NCBI RefSeq assembly: GCF_021354595.1
Contig: NZ_JADWYJ010000003.1
Location: 248,001 to 312,000 of the forward strand
From: Maribellus sp. CM-23
Lineage (GTDB): Bacteria; Bacteroidota; Bacteroidia; Bacteroidales; Prolixibacteraceae
Direction of reading: 5' to 3'
DNA length: 64,000 nucleotides
Position numbers and translations under genes: made by a program. The notes beneath the pieces are model-generated. The model was given only the letters and a program-made list of their open reading frames with translations, did no database searches and was not told the DNA's origin. Positions 9,730-18,602 of the stretch are shown piece by piece; the first letter of the stretch is position 1; the number at the start of each line of letters is the position of its first letter.

Positions 9730-10167
9730 ATGATTTCTTGTACAGAGTTTATCCCGGCATATAGTGAAGGTTTTAAGTTTATCGAGTCGATGGGGGGACG
9801 TGATGAGCTGGAAAAATTTTGGAGCGAATTATCCAATTCATATTTAAAAAATTCACTTCAAAAGCTATTAAATGATGAAGGATTAGCGGGTTGCTATACC
9901 TATTGGTCGCATTCATTAAACGAAGAAGCTGCAGATTTTACGATGATTCTAGATGAAGAGCGGGGCGAATTTAGTATCGAAATGCACAAATGCCCTTCTA
10001 AAGGAATGCTTTTACAGATGAAACATATGAATCCACATCATGCTTACTGTGATCATTGTCCGGCTTTGTACAAACCTATTATTGAAAAACAGGGGCTCAC
10101 GTATGATCATGAGATTGATGGAGATAACGCAAGTTGTAAAATAGTTATTAAAAAATTAGAAAAATAA
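9730..10167 (+). CDS. Small cysteine-containing protein, possible ATC-hydrolase-like fold (paralogue 2)
   Basis: I chose the ATG at 9730 (MISCTEFIPAYSEG), preceded by an A-rich segment, over an upstream in-frame start at 9664 that would overlap the previous gene. The 145-residue product has no signal. It carries a dense Cys/His block, HKCPSKG followed by NPHHAYCDHCPALYKPI at about residues 84-115, which could bind a metal or form an active-site Cys-His pair. The same block in simpler form is present in the preceding gene. Its TAA stop overlaps the ATG of the lyase gene (TAATG at 10165), a sign of translational coupling. The function is not known to me. Confidence 0.55.
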   Translation: MISCTEFIPAYSEGFKFIESMGGRDELEKFWSELSNSYLKNSLQKLLNDEGLAGCYTYWSHSLNEEAADFTMILDEERGEFSIEMHKCPSKGMLLQMKHMNPHHAYCDHCPALYKPIIEKQGLTYDHEIDGDNASCKIVIKKLEK

Positions 10168-11054
10168 TGATTCAAGAGATGAAAGATGGATTTTATCCCG
10201 CACTGGGAACTCCTACAGATGAAAATAGCAAACTAGTTAAAGATAGTTTCAGTAAACAGATTGAAATGATGATTGATGCAGACGCCAAGGGAGTACTCTG
10301 CATGGGGTCGATGGGAAAAATGATCAGCATCCGGGATTGTGAATATCCGGCAATTGCCAAACAATGCGTTGATATTGTCTCGAAGCGGGTTCCGGTAATG
10401 ATGGGCGTAATGGATTGTTCGGTTGACCGGATCATTGACCGGATCGATGCATTGGACAACTGTGTGGTTGACGGAGTTGTTGCCACGGTACCGTATTACT
10501 TTAAACTCAATATGAACGAAATCATCAATTTCTTTCGCTTGCTAGCAAAACGATCCAAATACCCGGTGTACATTTATGATCTTCCTTCGGTTACGCAGGC
10601 CCCGGTTTCCTTTGTCATGATGCAAGAATTAATCAAAGAGCCCAATATTATTGGAATAAAAACAGCCAATATGAATTTGATTCTTGAGATGAAACGCAAC
10701 AACTGCCAGAGAGAAGGTTTCTCTGTATTATACAGTGGTTTGGATTTGTTTGACGTTGCTCTGAATTCGGGCATCAAGAAGAACCTTGACGGCATGTTTA
10801 CGTGTACGCCTGTGAATTCTAAAAAAATGTATGAAAACATGGGGACAGGTACTTTCGACACACACGCAAAGTATTTGAATAACATCATTAAACTGAGAAA
10901 TATACTAGTGAAAGGAAATATCTTTTCTGCCTATTCTTACGCAATGGGTCTATTGGGATGCCCCGGAAACTATCAGTCTGATTATGATGTGCCGATTTCA
11001 GAGGGGCTGAAAGAAGAAATTTGTCAGTTCATGAAAGAAATGGGCGAATTATAA
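10167..11054 (+). CDS. DHDPS/N-acetylneuraminate lyase family aldolase
   Basis: The 295-residue product has the length and TIM-barrel pattern of the class I pyruvate-dependent lyase family (dihydrodipicolinate synthase, NanA, KDG aldolase). It shows YIYDLPSVTQAPVS, matching the conserved Tyr of the Y-N-x-P motif, and GIKTANMN, holding the Schiff-base lysine. The usual GTTGE loop reads GSMGKM here, so the carboxylate-binding loop is altered and the substrate may not be a normal 2-keto acid. Family knowledge predicts a reversible aldol cleavage releasing pyruvate. Next to sialidase-like, NanM-like, NagA-like and NagB-like genes, an N-acetylneuraminate-type lyase is the natural guess, but the changed loop leaves this open. 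The start overlaps the previous stop. Confidence 0.7.
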   Translation: MIQEMKDGFYPALGTPTDENSKLVKDSFSKQIEMMIDADAKGVLCMGSMGKMISIRDCEYPAIAKQCVDIVSKRVPVMMGVMDCSVDRIIDRIDALDNCVVDGVVATVPYYFKLNMNEIINFFRLLAKRSKYPVYIYDLPSVTQAPVSFVMMQELIKEPNIIGIKTANMNLILEMKRNNCQREGFSVLYSGLDLFDVALNSGIKKNLDGMFTCTPVNSKKMYENMGTGTFDTHAKYLNNIIKLRNILVKGNIFSAYSYAMGLLGCPGNYQSDYDVPISEGLKEEICQFMKEMGEL

Positions 11055-11238
11055 TTCGCTAAAACAATGTACATACCGACAACGGCTTTAGTTTGAATTC
11101 TGTAAGAATTATAATATAGAATGAATGACACTCCGAAACACTACAGGATGATCCCTGCAATGTTCTTCTTCTCCTGCAAATTCACTGCTGAGAAGAGTGG
11201 AACTCATTCATTTCATTCAAAAATTTTTATATCAAAAA

Positions 11239-12489
11239 ATGTCTGATTCGAAATCAAAATTACCTAAAGGGGCATGGCGCATCCTGGTGTTATTATTCAT
11301 TGTTGGCGCCTTAAACTACCTTGACCGGACGACCATAACCACCATGCGTTTCTCAATCGTGGAGTCGATACCAATGACCGATGCCCAATTCGGGCTTCTG
11401 AGCTCTGTATTCTTATGGGTTTACGGGCTTTTGAGTCCTTTTGCAGGATTTCTTGCCGATCGTTTTAGCCGAAGCAAGGTCATTATCTTCAGTTTGTTCG
11501 TCTGGTCTTTGGTAACCTGGTTAACTGGCTATGCTAGAACATATGAAGAACTTCTTGCAACCAGAGCATTAATGGGAATAAGCGAAGCTTGTTATATTCC
11601 GGCTGCACTTTCTCTAATTGTCGACTATCACAGAGACTCGACTCGCTCATTGGCAACAGGGATTCACATGACAGGTGTAATGGTCGGACAAAGCCTGGGA
11701 TTCATTGGGGGTTGGATTGCAGAAGTGCATTCATGGAACTTTGTATTTATCATTTTCGGGGTTATTGGGATCTCCTATTCAGTCATTTTGCTGTTCTTTT
11801 TAAAAGATGCCCCAGATCAGGATGGTAAAGACGATGCGATAAAAATGAATAAAAGCGATGTGCGTATCTGGAATGCGTTCAAATATTTGTTTGCCCAACG
11901 GTCTTTTATTCTTTTACTGGTTTTTCTTGGAATTGCAGGATTTGTAACGTGGATTGTAGTGGCATGGTTGCCGACTTATTATAAAGAATTTTTTAACCTG
12001 TCGCAGACCAAAGCGGGATTTTATGCTACCGCCTACTTATATCCTGCATCAATCGTCGGCTTATTGCTGGGAGGTTTCTGGACCGACTGCTGGAGCTCAA
12101 AAAACAAATATGCCCGTTTTCTTGTACCTGCAATCGGTCTTTGCATCGCAGCCCCCTGTATTTTCATTGGAAGTTATACCACGGTGTTTGCTCTAACCAT
12201 CGTCTTCTTTATGGGATATGGCCTAACAAAAATGTTTGTTGACTCGAATCTCATGCCTATGTTGTGCCTGATTATTGATAGCCGATATCGTGCAACCGGT
12301 TATGGAATTTTAAATATGTTCGCAACGATTGTCGGAGGTATTGGTATATACCTGGCAGGCGCTCTTCGTGATTCGCAGATTAATCTCCGAGTCGTGTATC
12401 AATTTGCATCATTAAGCCTGATTGTTTGCGTCGTCCTGTTGTGGATGATGAAAAGAAATTTATCAGCTAAAGAAAAAAATGCGTTGTAA
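11239..12489 (+). CDS. MFS transporter (anion:cation symporter-like)
   Basis: From the ATG at 11239 (MSDSKSKLPKGAWR) the product is 416 residues; an upstream GTG at 11197 in the same frame is less likely. Twelve hydrophobic segments are apparent, with NYLDRTTI in helix 1, a GFLADRFSRSKV loop between helices 2 and 3 (the MFS signature DRxxR), and a long cytoplasmic loop (KDAPDQDGKDDA) in the middle. The pattern is that of the anion/cation symporter group that includes hexuronate and sialate carriers (ExuT/NanT-like). In this cluster it likely imports the sugar acid or amino sugar released by the upstream exported hydrolases. Substrate cannot be read from sequence. Confidence 0.8.
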   Translation: MSDSKSKLPKGAWRILVLLFIVGALNYLDRTTITTMRFSIVESIPMTDAQFGLLSSVFLWVYGLLSPFAGFLADRFSRSKVIIFSLFVWSLVTWLTGYARTYEELLATRALMGISEACYIPAALSLIVDYHRDSTRSLATGIHMTGVMVGQSLGFIGGWIAEVHSWNFVFIIFGVIGISYSVILLFFLKDAPDQDGKDDAIKMNKSDVRIWNAFKYLFAQRSFILLLVFLGIAGFVTWIVVAWLPTYYKEFFNLSQTKAGFYATAYLYPASIVGLLLGGFWTDCWSSKNKYARFLVPAIGLCIAAPCIFIGSYTTVFALTIVFFMGYGLTKMFVDSNLMPMLCLIIDSRYRATGYGILNMFATIVGGIGIYLAGALRDSQINLRVVYQFASLSLIVCVVLLWMMKRNLSAKEKNAL

Positions 12490-12592
12490 ATTGCGCATAC
12501 ACTATTAATTAGGCAACATAGAGATTGATAACCATTTCATCAAAATAATGCAGCCTTAGAATTTTTGGACAACAGAACAAAAACAAGCACAA

Positions 12593-13756
12593 ATGATAGA
12601 AAAGCAGAGGATTACATTAAAAGGACAACTGGTTACTGAAAAAGGTGTCCTCGAAGGAGCAATCCGGATTGAAGATGGAAAGATCACTGCAATGGGTGAT
12701 GTGCAACCGAATGGAGCAATAGTAGATTTCACTGATTACTATATTGTTCCTGGTTTTATCGATCTACATATGCATGGCATCCAGTACGCTTTGGTTGATA
12801 ATGGACCGGACGACCTGCTGGAAATATGCCGAAGTTTACCACAATACGGAGTAACGGGCTTTTTGCCTACCGTTACCCCCCGGCAGAAAGGAGAAGATGC
12901 GACATTTTTATCCGAGCTTTCCGCGACAAAACGGGAAGGTGCTGAAATTCTTGGGTTCCACCTGGAAGGGCCATTTTTGAAGCTAACAGGCTCACTATCT
13001 TCGGAAGCCATATCGCTATCAGACACAGCAAGGGTTGAATCACTCATTCAGGCTGCAAAACCTTATCGCGCTATTTTTAGTGTATCCCCTGATGTTGAAG
13101 GCATTGACAAATTATTGCCTTTGATGACCCGGGGTAACACCCCTGCTTTTATGACACACACTGCTGCTACGGTAAAAGAAACCCAGGCTGCTATTGAGTT
13201 GGGTGTGTGCCATGCCACACATTTTTATGATGTTTTTCCTTGTCCCGCAGTAATCGAACCCGGGGTGCGGCCCTGTGGGGCGGTAGAGGCTGTTTTGGCT
13301 GATAGAAGGGTTAGTGTTGATTTTATTCTTGATGGAGTGCATGTGGACCCGATAGCCGTGAAAATGGCGTTGGCCTGCAAATCAGAAGGTCCGGGCAGAG
13401 TGTGTCTGATTACCGATTCAAACGTAGGAGCTGGGCTTGAACCGGGGCGTTTTACCTTTGGGAACAGCGGAGAAATTGAATTTGCATACAAAGGGGCACC
13501 GGCAAGATTGGTGAAAGAAAATGTTTTGGCAGGAAGCGGTCTAACCATGGATCAAGCAGTAAGAAATGCGGTTGCTTGGCTGGATATTGATTTGGCCGAA
13601 GCAGTAAAAATGGCCAGCACTTATCCGGCAGAGACTATCGGGTTGGGGTACAGAAAGGGAAAATTAATGACTGGTTACGATGCCGATTTTGTCATCCTGG
13701 ATAAACAGCTAAACGTGATACAAACCTGGATTGCCGGGAAACAATATTTCAAATAA
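12593..13756 (+). CDS. nagA: N-acetylglucosamine-6-phosphate deacetylase (NagA-like)
   Basis: The 387-residue amidohydrolase begins a beta-sandwich then shows PGFIDLHMHG (metal-binding HxH position), GFHLEGPF with the metal-ligand Glu, FMTHTAAT and CHATHFYDV with the two metal His, DGVHVDP, and ITDSNVGAG with the catalytic Asp. The end has LAGSGLTMDQAVRN, a strong NagA signature. The usual T-H-x-x-N-A-M motif reads THFYDVFPC, changing the substrate-contact Asn, so it may act on a different N-acetylated sugar phosphate. The reaction expected is removal of acetate from an N-acetylhexosamine 6-phosphate in the cytoplasm, feeding the NagB-like gene 32 bases downstream. Confidence 0.8.
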   Translation: MIEKQRITLKGQLVTEKGVLEGAIRIEDGKITAMGDVQPNGAIVDFTDYYIVPGFIDLHMHGIQYALVDNGPDDLLEICRSLPQYGVTGFLPTVTPRQKGEDATFLSELSATKREGAEILGFHLEGPFLKLTGSLSSEAISLSDTARVESLIQAAKPYRAIFSVSPDVEGIDKLLPLMTRGNTPAFMTHTAATVKETQAAIELGVCHATHFYDVFPCPAVIEPGVRPCGAVEAVLADRRVSVDFILDGVHVDPIAVKMALACKSEGPGRVCLITDSNVGAGLEPGRFTFGNSGEIEFAYKGAPARLVKENVLAGSGLTMDQAVRNAVAWLDIDLAEAVKMASTYPAETIGLGYRKGKLMTGYDADFVILDKQLNVIQTWIAGKQYFK

Positions 13757-13788
13757 TAACAGGTCGAATCTTTATTAAATGTAAAAAG

Positions 13789-14733
13789 ATGAAGAACGAA
13801 AAAAAAGCATTTGAATTCAGCCCTTCGCCATGGGTTCCTTTCAGAGACAAAAAGGAAATTGAACGGGCTCTGAAAATAAAAAGAGAAGATATTGAGAAAC
13901 ATGATAATCCAGAGTTTAAAATTCGTGTCGTTCCTGATAGTGATGCGGAATTTATATGGGTTACAGATATGTTTAACAGAATCAGGCATTCTGCTGAAAC
14001 CGGTGAAAAGTTAGTTATGATTTTGCCGAATCCTGCTCCTTCTTATCGTCATTTGGCTCGCTTAATCAACGCCTGTAATGTTGATTGTAAAAACGTTTAT
14101 GCTTTTGCCATGGATGAATATGCCGACGAAAACGGGAATATTGCCCCGGAGAACTGGGAGTTTGGGTTTACACACGCCATGATGAAATATTTCTATTATG
14201 AGATAGATGAAAAGTTAAGGCCACCCAAAAATCAGCTTGTCAGCTTTACCAATAAAAATATAAACGTCTACAGTCAAATGATTGAAGATGCCGGTGGGGC
14301 AGATATTTGTTACAGCGGTCCGGGCTGGACGGGCCACCTGGCCTTTATTGAACCTGATGCTCCTGAATTCCAAGCGCCGCTGGAGGAATGGAAGCAATTG
14401 GGGGCGAGGATTTGTTCCTTGAGTCCGTTTACCCTTGCACAAAATTCGCTTCATGGAAGTTTTGGGAAAAGCGGAAACCTGGCTGCAGTGCCTCCAAAGG
14501 CGGCAACCATTGGGCCACGCGATGTAATTAACTCGAAGCATCGGTTCGATATGCACGCCATCACGGTTCACGGAACCAGCACGGCATGGCAACGTTCTGT
14601 TTCGCGGCTTGTACTACATGGTCCGGTAACCCCGTTGGTACCGGAATCAATTCTTCAAACATTAAGAACCGATGTATTTGTTTCTGAAACCATTGCCCAA
14701 AATATTGAGGTTGACTGGAATAAAGGGTATTGA
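13789..14733 (+). CDS. Glucosamine-6-phosphate deaminase (NagB)-like protein with altered active site
   Basis: The 314-residue product belongs to the NagB/6-phosphogluconolactonase fold: YAFAMDEYAD at residues 104-113 supplies the catalytic Asp (D109), and GPGWTGHLAFIEP at 177-189 aligns with the GxGxDGHIAFNEP loop of NagB, keeping His (H183) and Glu (E188) but carrying Thr (T181) where E. coli NagB has Asp141. It is longer than typical NagB (about 266), with extra N-terminal sequence of about 40 residues. Loss of one member of the ring-opening triad argues for a changed substrate or reaction rather than plain GlcN6P deamination. It directly follows the NagA-like gene and its TGA overlaps a possible TTG start of the next frame. 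Confidence 0.7.
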   Translation: MKNEKKAFEFSPSPWVPFRDKKEIERALKIKREDIEKHDNPEFKIRVVPDSDAEFIWVTDMFNRIRHSAETGEKLVMILPNPAPSYRHLARLINACNVDCKNVYAFAMDEYADENGNIAPENWEFGFTHAMMKYFYYEIDEKLRPPKNQLVSFTNKNINVYSQMIEDAGGADICYSGPGWTGHLAFIEPDAPEFQAPLEEWKQLGARICSLSPFTLAQNSLHGSFGKSGNLAAVPPKAATIGPRDVINSKHRFDMHAITVHGTSTAWQRSVSRLVLHGPVTPLVPESILQTLRTDVFVSETIAQNIEVDWNKGY

Positions 14734-14765
14734 AAATTTCAGTTCAACAGAATAAACTAAAAGAA

Positions 14766-16103
14766 ATGAATCAGACCATAAAAATTAATGATGGACTATT
14801 AGCGGGGGCAGCTGTTATGGATATTACCCCACAAGACTCGCAGTTCCTTTTTGGATATCCTTTTGTTGAACGAATAAGTGAAGGTGTACACGATCCTTTG
14901 TTGTGTTCTGCAATGTATCTGGAGAATAAGGGTGAACAGGCAATGCTTGTATCAAACGATGTGATATATGTGAGTAAGGCTTCGGTAGCGCGTATCCGAA
15001 GAGAGATTTCAGAAAAGACAGGCATTCCAGGAATTAGTATAATGATAAGTGCAACCCACACCCATTCGGGGCCGGTTACTGTTGATTGCTTAAATAGTTC
15101 TAATGATCCGGTTGTTCCGAAAGCTGATACTGAATATGTGTGCTATATGGAGAATAAGATTATTCAGACTGCCTGCTCTGCCTTTTATAATGCTGAACCC
15201 GCCAAAGCCGGATTCTTGTTGGCTGACAGTACAGGGATAGGCACCAACCGGCATGATCCTTCGGGACCGGTAGACCTGAATATTCCTGTGATGTTGGTGA
15301 AAAATGAGAATAACGAATACATTGCGGGTATGTTGGTTTGCAACATGCATCCGACCATATTGCACGAAGACTCAAAACTGTACAGTGGTGATTATCCTGC
15401 CTTTACCAGGGAGGTATTACAAGAAAAATATTTGAGAAACGAATGTCCGGTATTGTATTTTACCGGAGCTGCCGGCGATCAGAGCCCGAGGCATGTAACA
15501 AAGGAAAATACTTTTGAAGAAGCCCGCCGAATCGGTAGAATTCTTGCTGATGCTATCGGGGCAAAGATGGAGGAAGGAGTTGAGTTTTCATCCGACGTTC
15601 CTGTGAAATGCCTACAGAAGTCTGTTGATTTACCTAGGCGTCGGTTTCCGAAAGTGGAATGGGCGGAGTCGCATCAGCAAAAATCACGGGAACGATTTGA
15701 TTTTTTGAAAAAGACTTCGGATAATGTGCAGGAGATACGTACGGCAGAAGTCGACTGGTTTGGCGCAGAAGAATTATTGCATCTTTCTAGGCTAAATGCA
15801 AAAGGGGAACTTGAGGAGGTTTATAAAACTTGTCTGCCTGCAGAAATTCAGGTGATTAATATAGGCCCATGGAATTTTGCTGCCTGGCCGGGCGAGATAT
15901 TTATCGAATATGCTTTCGCGTTAAAAACGAAATCAGAAAATACTTTCCTGATTACCCTGTCCAATGGTGAATTGCAGGGGTATATTGCCACAGAAGAGGC
16001 GGAAATCAAAGGGTTTTATGAAGCATCGAATTCAATTTTCCATTATGCTTCGGGAAAGATTTTGGTAGATGAGACAGTAAGATTAATCAACACAAAAGCG
16101 TAA
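14766..16103 (+). CDS. Neutral/alkaline ceramidase-family protein, cytoplasmic-looking
   Basis: From the ATG at 14766 (MNQTIKINDGLLAG) the product is 445 residues; a TTG at 14730 would overlap the previous stop. The N-terminal domain matches the neutral/alkaline non-lysosomal ceramidase family: AGAAVMDITP, SATHTHSGP (zinc ligand His and substrate region), NMHPTILHEDSKLYSGDYPA and FTGAAGDQSPR. Known members hydrolyse the amide of ceramide, but short bacterial relatives in sugar clusters are uncharacterised and lack the C-terminal Ig-like domain. There is no signal peptide, unlike secreted ceramidases. Position between a NagB-like deaminase and an FGGY kinase (start abuts the stop) suggests action on a soluble intracellular amide such as an N-acyl sugar. 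Confidence 0.7.
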   Translation: MNQTIKINDGLLAGAAVMDITPQDSQFLFGYPFVERISEGVHDPLLCSAMYLENKGEQAMLVSNDVIYVSKASVARIRREISEKTGIPGISIMISATHTHSGPVTVDCLNSSNDPVVPKADTEYVCYMENKIIQTACSAFYNAEPAKAGFLLADSTGIGTNRHDPSGPVDLNIPVMLVKNENNEYIAGMLVCNMHPTILHEDSKLYSGDYPAFTREVLQEKYLRNECPVLYFTGAAGDQSPRHVTKENTFEEARRIGRILADAIGAKMEEGVEFSSDVPVKCLQKSVDLPRRRFPKVEWAESHQQKSRERFDFLKKTSDNVQEIRTAEVDWFGAEELLHLSRLNAKGELEEVYKTCLPAEIQVINIGPWNFAAWPGEIFIEYAFALKTKSENTFLITLSNGELQGYIATEEAEIKGFYEASNSIFHYASGKILVDETVRLINTKA

Positions 16104-17468
16104 ATGAGTTTTTTCCTAGGGATAGATTTAGGCACCAGCTATTTTAAGGCAGGTATTTTTGATGAGGATGGCCGGCTAAAAGGTTTGGGCCGCCGGTTTG
16201 TCAAAAAAGAAACAGGAGATGGAACTGTTTGCGAATTACCTGTTGCTGTTTTTTGGGAGACTTTACGCATTTGTATAGAAGAGGCAGTAAAGGAAGCCGG
16301 AGTCATTCCGGAAGCCATAAGTGCTCTTTCTTATTCATCGCAGGGCAATAGTTTTATTTTGCTGGATGAAAAAGAGAAGCCGTTAACTCCGTTGATTTTG
16401 TGGCCTGATAGGAGAGCGCAAAATACTTTCCCATCAGGTTTAGAATTTTTAAAAGAAAAAAATTTTAGAGAAAAAACGGGACTGGGAATAGAGTTTAATT
16501 ATGAGTTTGCTATTGCCAAAATAAAATGGTTCCAGCAAGAACGGCCGGAATTTTGGAAGCAGGCGAAAAATGTACTTACCATATCTGATTTTCTGACTTT
16601 CAGCTTAACAGGAGAAAAAGTTGCAGATCTGAGTACTGCTTCAATGACAGGTTTGCTTGATGTTACCGAATGCCGGTGGTGGAATAAGTCGTTGGATATG
16701 CTTTCTTTGAGTGAGGATTTATTACCGGCACTTCAACGAACCGGTAGTTTTGTTGGAGGGCTGACTGCATCGGGGGCTGGGCTCACCGGACTTGCCAAAG
16801 GTATCCCTTTTTATCTCGGGGGGCTTGATCATCATTGTGCCGCCATTGGCAGCGGAATTATTCAAAACAATAATATCTGCGAATCCACAGGAACTGTATT
16901 GGCTTGTGTTGGCTATTCTGGTAAATATTCTGCTGATGTTGGCTGCTGTTCTGCTCCGGGAATAACTGCAGACCATTATTTTAGGATGGCTTTTGATGAT
17001 AACGGTGCACTTGCTTTGGAGTGGTATCAAAAAAACTTTGCCTCTGAGTTTACAATTCCTGAGCTGTTAGATATGGCAAAGAATATAAGTAGTGGGAGTG
17101 AAGGATTGGTTGCCAGACCATGTGCAAATATATACCCAGGGTTAACCGGCTTTAAAAATGTCCGGTCATTTCATAAGCATGGTCATTTTGTGAGAGCCAT
17201 CCTTGAATCTACATCGGAAAGTTTGAATAGGTTAATCCGGATTCTGGACAAGAACTTTTCAGGAAAGGTAATTTCCACTGGTGGCGGTGCACAAAGTAGC
17301 CTTTGGATTACCATCAAAAGAGATAGGCATAATGCCGGTTTTTATACGCCTGAGTGTAGTGAAACCGCATGCTTGGGAGCTGCTTTAATTGGAGCCTCGG
17401 GATTGAATAAAACTGTTGATTGGAGTAAAGTTGTGTCTACCTGGGTTAGGTATAATGAAAACGACTAG
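16104..17468 (+). CDS. FGGY-family carbohydrate kinase
   Basis: The 454-residue product starts with FFLGIDLGTSYFKAGIFDE, the phosphate-1 loop of the sugar-kinase/actin ATPase fold, has LILWPDRRA (about residue 95) in the substrate region, GGLDHHCAAIGSG, and the second nucleotide-binding loop STGGGAQSSLW near residue 392. It resembles xylulokinase/L-fuculokinase-type members of FGGY, slightly short. The expected role is ATP-dependent phosphorylation of a ketose or polyol in the cytoplasm. Its ATG at 16104 immediately follows the TAA of the ceramidase-like gene, so translation is probably coupled. After it comes a 327-base gap and a DeoR regulator that may control this cluster. Confidence 0.8.
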   Translation: MSFFLGIDLGTSYFKAGIFDEDGRLKGLGRRFVKKETGDGTVCELPVAVFWETLRICIEEAVKEAGVIPEAISALSYSSQGNSFILLDEKEKPLTPLILWPDRRAQNTFPSGLEFLKEKNFREKTGLGIEFNYEFAIAKIKWFQQERPEFWKQAKNVLTISDFLTFSLTGEKVADLSTASMTGLLDVTECRWWNKSLDMLSLSEDLLPALQRTGSFVGGLTASGAGLTGLAKGIPFYLGGLDHHCAAIGSGIIQNNNICESTGTVLACVGYSGKYSADVGCCSAPGITADHYFRMAFDDNGALALEWYQKNFASEFTIPELLDMAKNISSGSEGLVARPCANIYPGLTGFKNVRSFHKHGHFVRAILESTSESLNRLIRILDKNFSGKVISTGGGAQSSLWITIKRDRHNAGFYTPECSETACLGAALIGASGLNKTVDWSKVVSTWVRYNEND

Positions 17469-17718
17469 GTTTATTTGTGAGTTTTATAACGTTTATTTGA
17501 ACGGTTGACTGAGGTCGTGAAATAAAGCTTGTTAATGAAATCAATGCTAACAGCAAAATACAATTAGTTTTCAACGGGTGTTTGGTAATTGTTGAAGATG
17601 TGTACGTTAAGGTCTGGTGAGGAGAGATAATAAGTTAATCATATTAACAATGTTAAATTGTTATTTTTTTTAAGATAGAAGTAGTATTACAAAAGGAATA
17701 TTACTGAAAATTAAAAAT

Positions 17719-17759
17719 AAATGATTAAATTTGTTTGTAAATGATTGATTTGATCATTT
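17719..17759 (+). promoter_or_regulatory. Candidate promoter and DeoR operator
   Basis: A TAAATTTG at 17726-17733 fits the Bacteroidetes -7 element TAnnTTTG. It lies between two direct repeats AAATGATT (17719-17726 and 17739-17746) spaced 20 bases, and the second arm also forms an inverted repeat with GATCATTT (17752-17759). The arrangement about 60 bases before the DeoR gene suggests autoregulation. No clear -33 element is seen. The surrounding 17469-17795 gap otherwise holds nothing recognisable. Confidence 0.4.
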
Positions 17760-17795
17760 TTTGAATGTCGATAATATTGAGTTAAGTATAATAAA

Positions 17796-18581
17796 ATGAA
17801 CAGCAAGAAAATAAAAACTACCACTCCGGAAGCGCGTAAAAAAATCATTCTAAATTTTTTAAAAGACAATGAATCTGTTACAGTGCAGGAGATTGTTAAT
17901 GACTGTAATGCCTCGGAAATCACTATTCGTCGTGATTTGGCTGAATTGGAGGAGAAAGGGTTGTTAATCAGGACGCATGGTGGTGCAATTCGAAATACCG
18001 CAGTGGAAAATTTATTTACGTTTAATAGCAAAATGAATCAAAACAAAGAGAACAAGGAGTATATCTGTAAAATTGCTTCCAGGTTCATTGAGGATAATGA
18101 TATCATTTTTATTGATTGTGGTTCCACCTTGTCCTTTCTTTCGAAATATATATCTAAAAGAGAATCATTAACGGTTATAACTAATTCATTACCTATAATT
18201 TCTGAGCTTATTAATTTTAATAATATTAAGTTAATTATAATTGGAGGAGAAGTCGTAAACGAACGTAAAGCTGTTTATGGTCATTCGGCTGAACGAACCA
18301 TTGGACAGTATCATGCCAACAAGGCATTTATAGGGGCTGATGGTATCTCTCTGGCAAAAGGATTAACTTCTTATGATGAAAAAGAGGCTTCAATTACCTT
18401 AAAAATGGCTGAAAATTCAGATGAGGTGTTTTTGCTTTGTGACTCAACAAAAATTGAAAAGAATTCATTTGTAACATTCGCTCCTTATTCAATCTTAAAC
18501 TGTGTGATTACTGATAATGATCTGGATGTCAAGTATGTGTCTAAGTATCAAAAGAATAATGTTTCATTGATTCATGAATAA
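17796..18581 (+). CDS. DeoR/GlpR-family transcriptional regulator
   Basis: The 261-residue product has an N-terminal winged helix-turn-helix (residues 20-65; SVTVQEIVNDCNASEITIRR then the wing GLLIRTHGGA) followed by the DeoR-type sugar-phosphate sensor domain with IFIDCGST, VITNSLPI, GGEV, AFIGADGIS and LLCDSTK motifs. Such repressors sense a phosphorylated sugar intermediate. It leads a compact set with the SIS isomerase (21 bases), TIM-type isomerase and YjbQ-like gene, and sits just after the FGGY kinase, so it likely controls this set and perhaps the upstream catabolic genes. A repeat-bearing promoter candidate lies upstream. Confidence 0.85.
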   Translation: MNSKKIKTTTPEARKKIILNFLKDNESVTVQEIVNDCNASEITIRRDLAELEEKGLLIRTHGGAIRNTAVENLFTFNSKMNQNKENKEYICKIASRFIEDNDIIFIDCGSTLSFLSKYISKRESLTVITNSLPIISELINFNNIKLIIIGGEVVNERKAVYGHSAERTIGQYHANKAFIGADGISLAKGLTSYDEKEASITLKMAENSDEVFLLCDSTKIEKNSFVTFAPYSILNCVITDNDLDVKYVSKYQKNNVSLIHE

Positions 18582-18602
18582 TAAACTTTTAGTTATTGTC
18601 TG

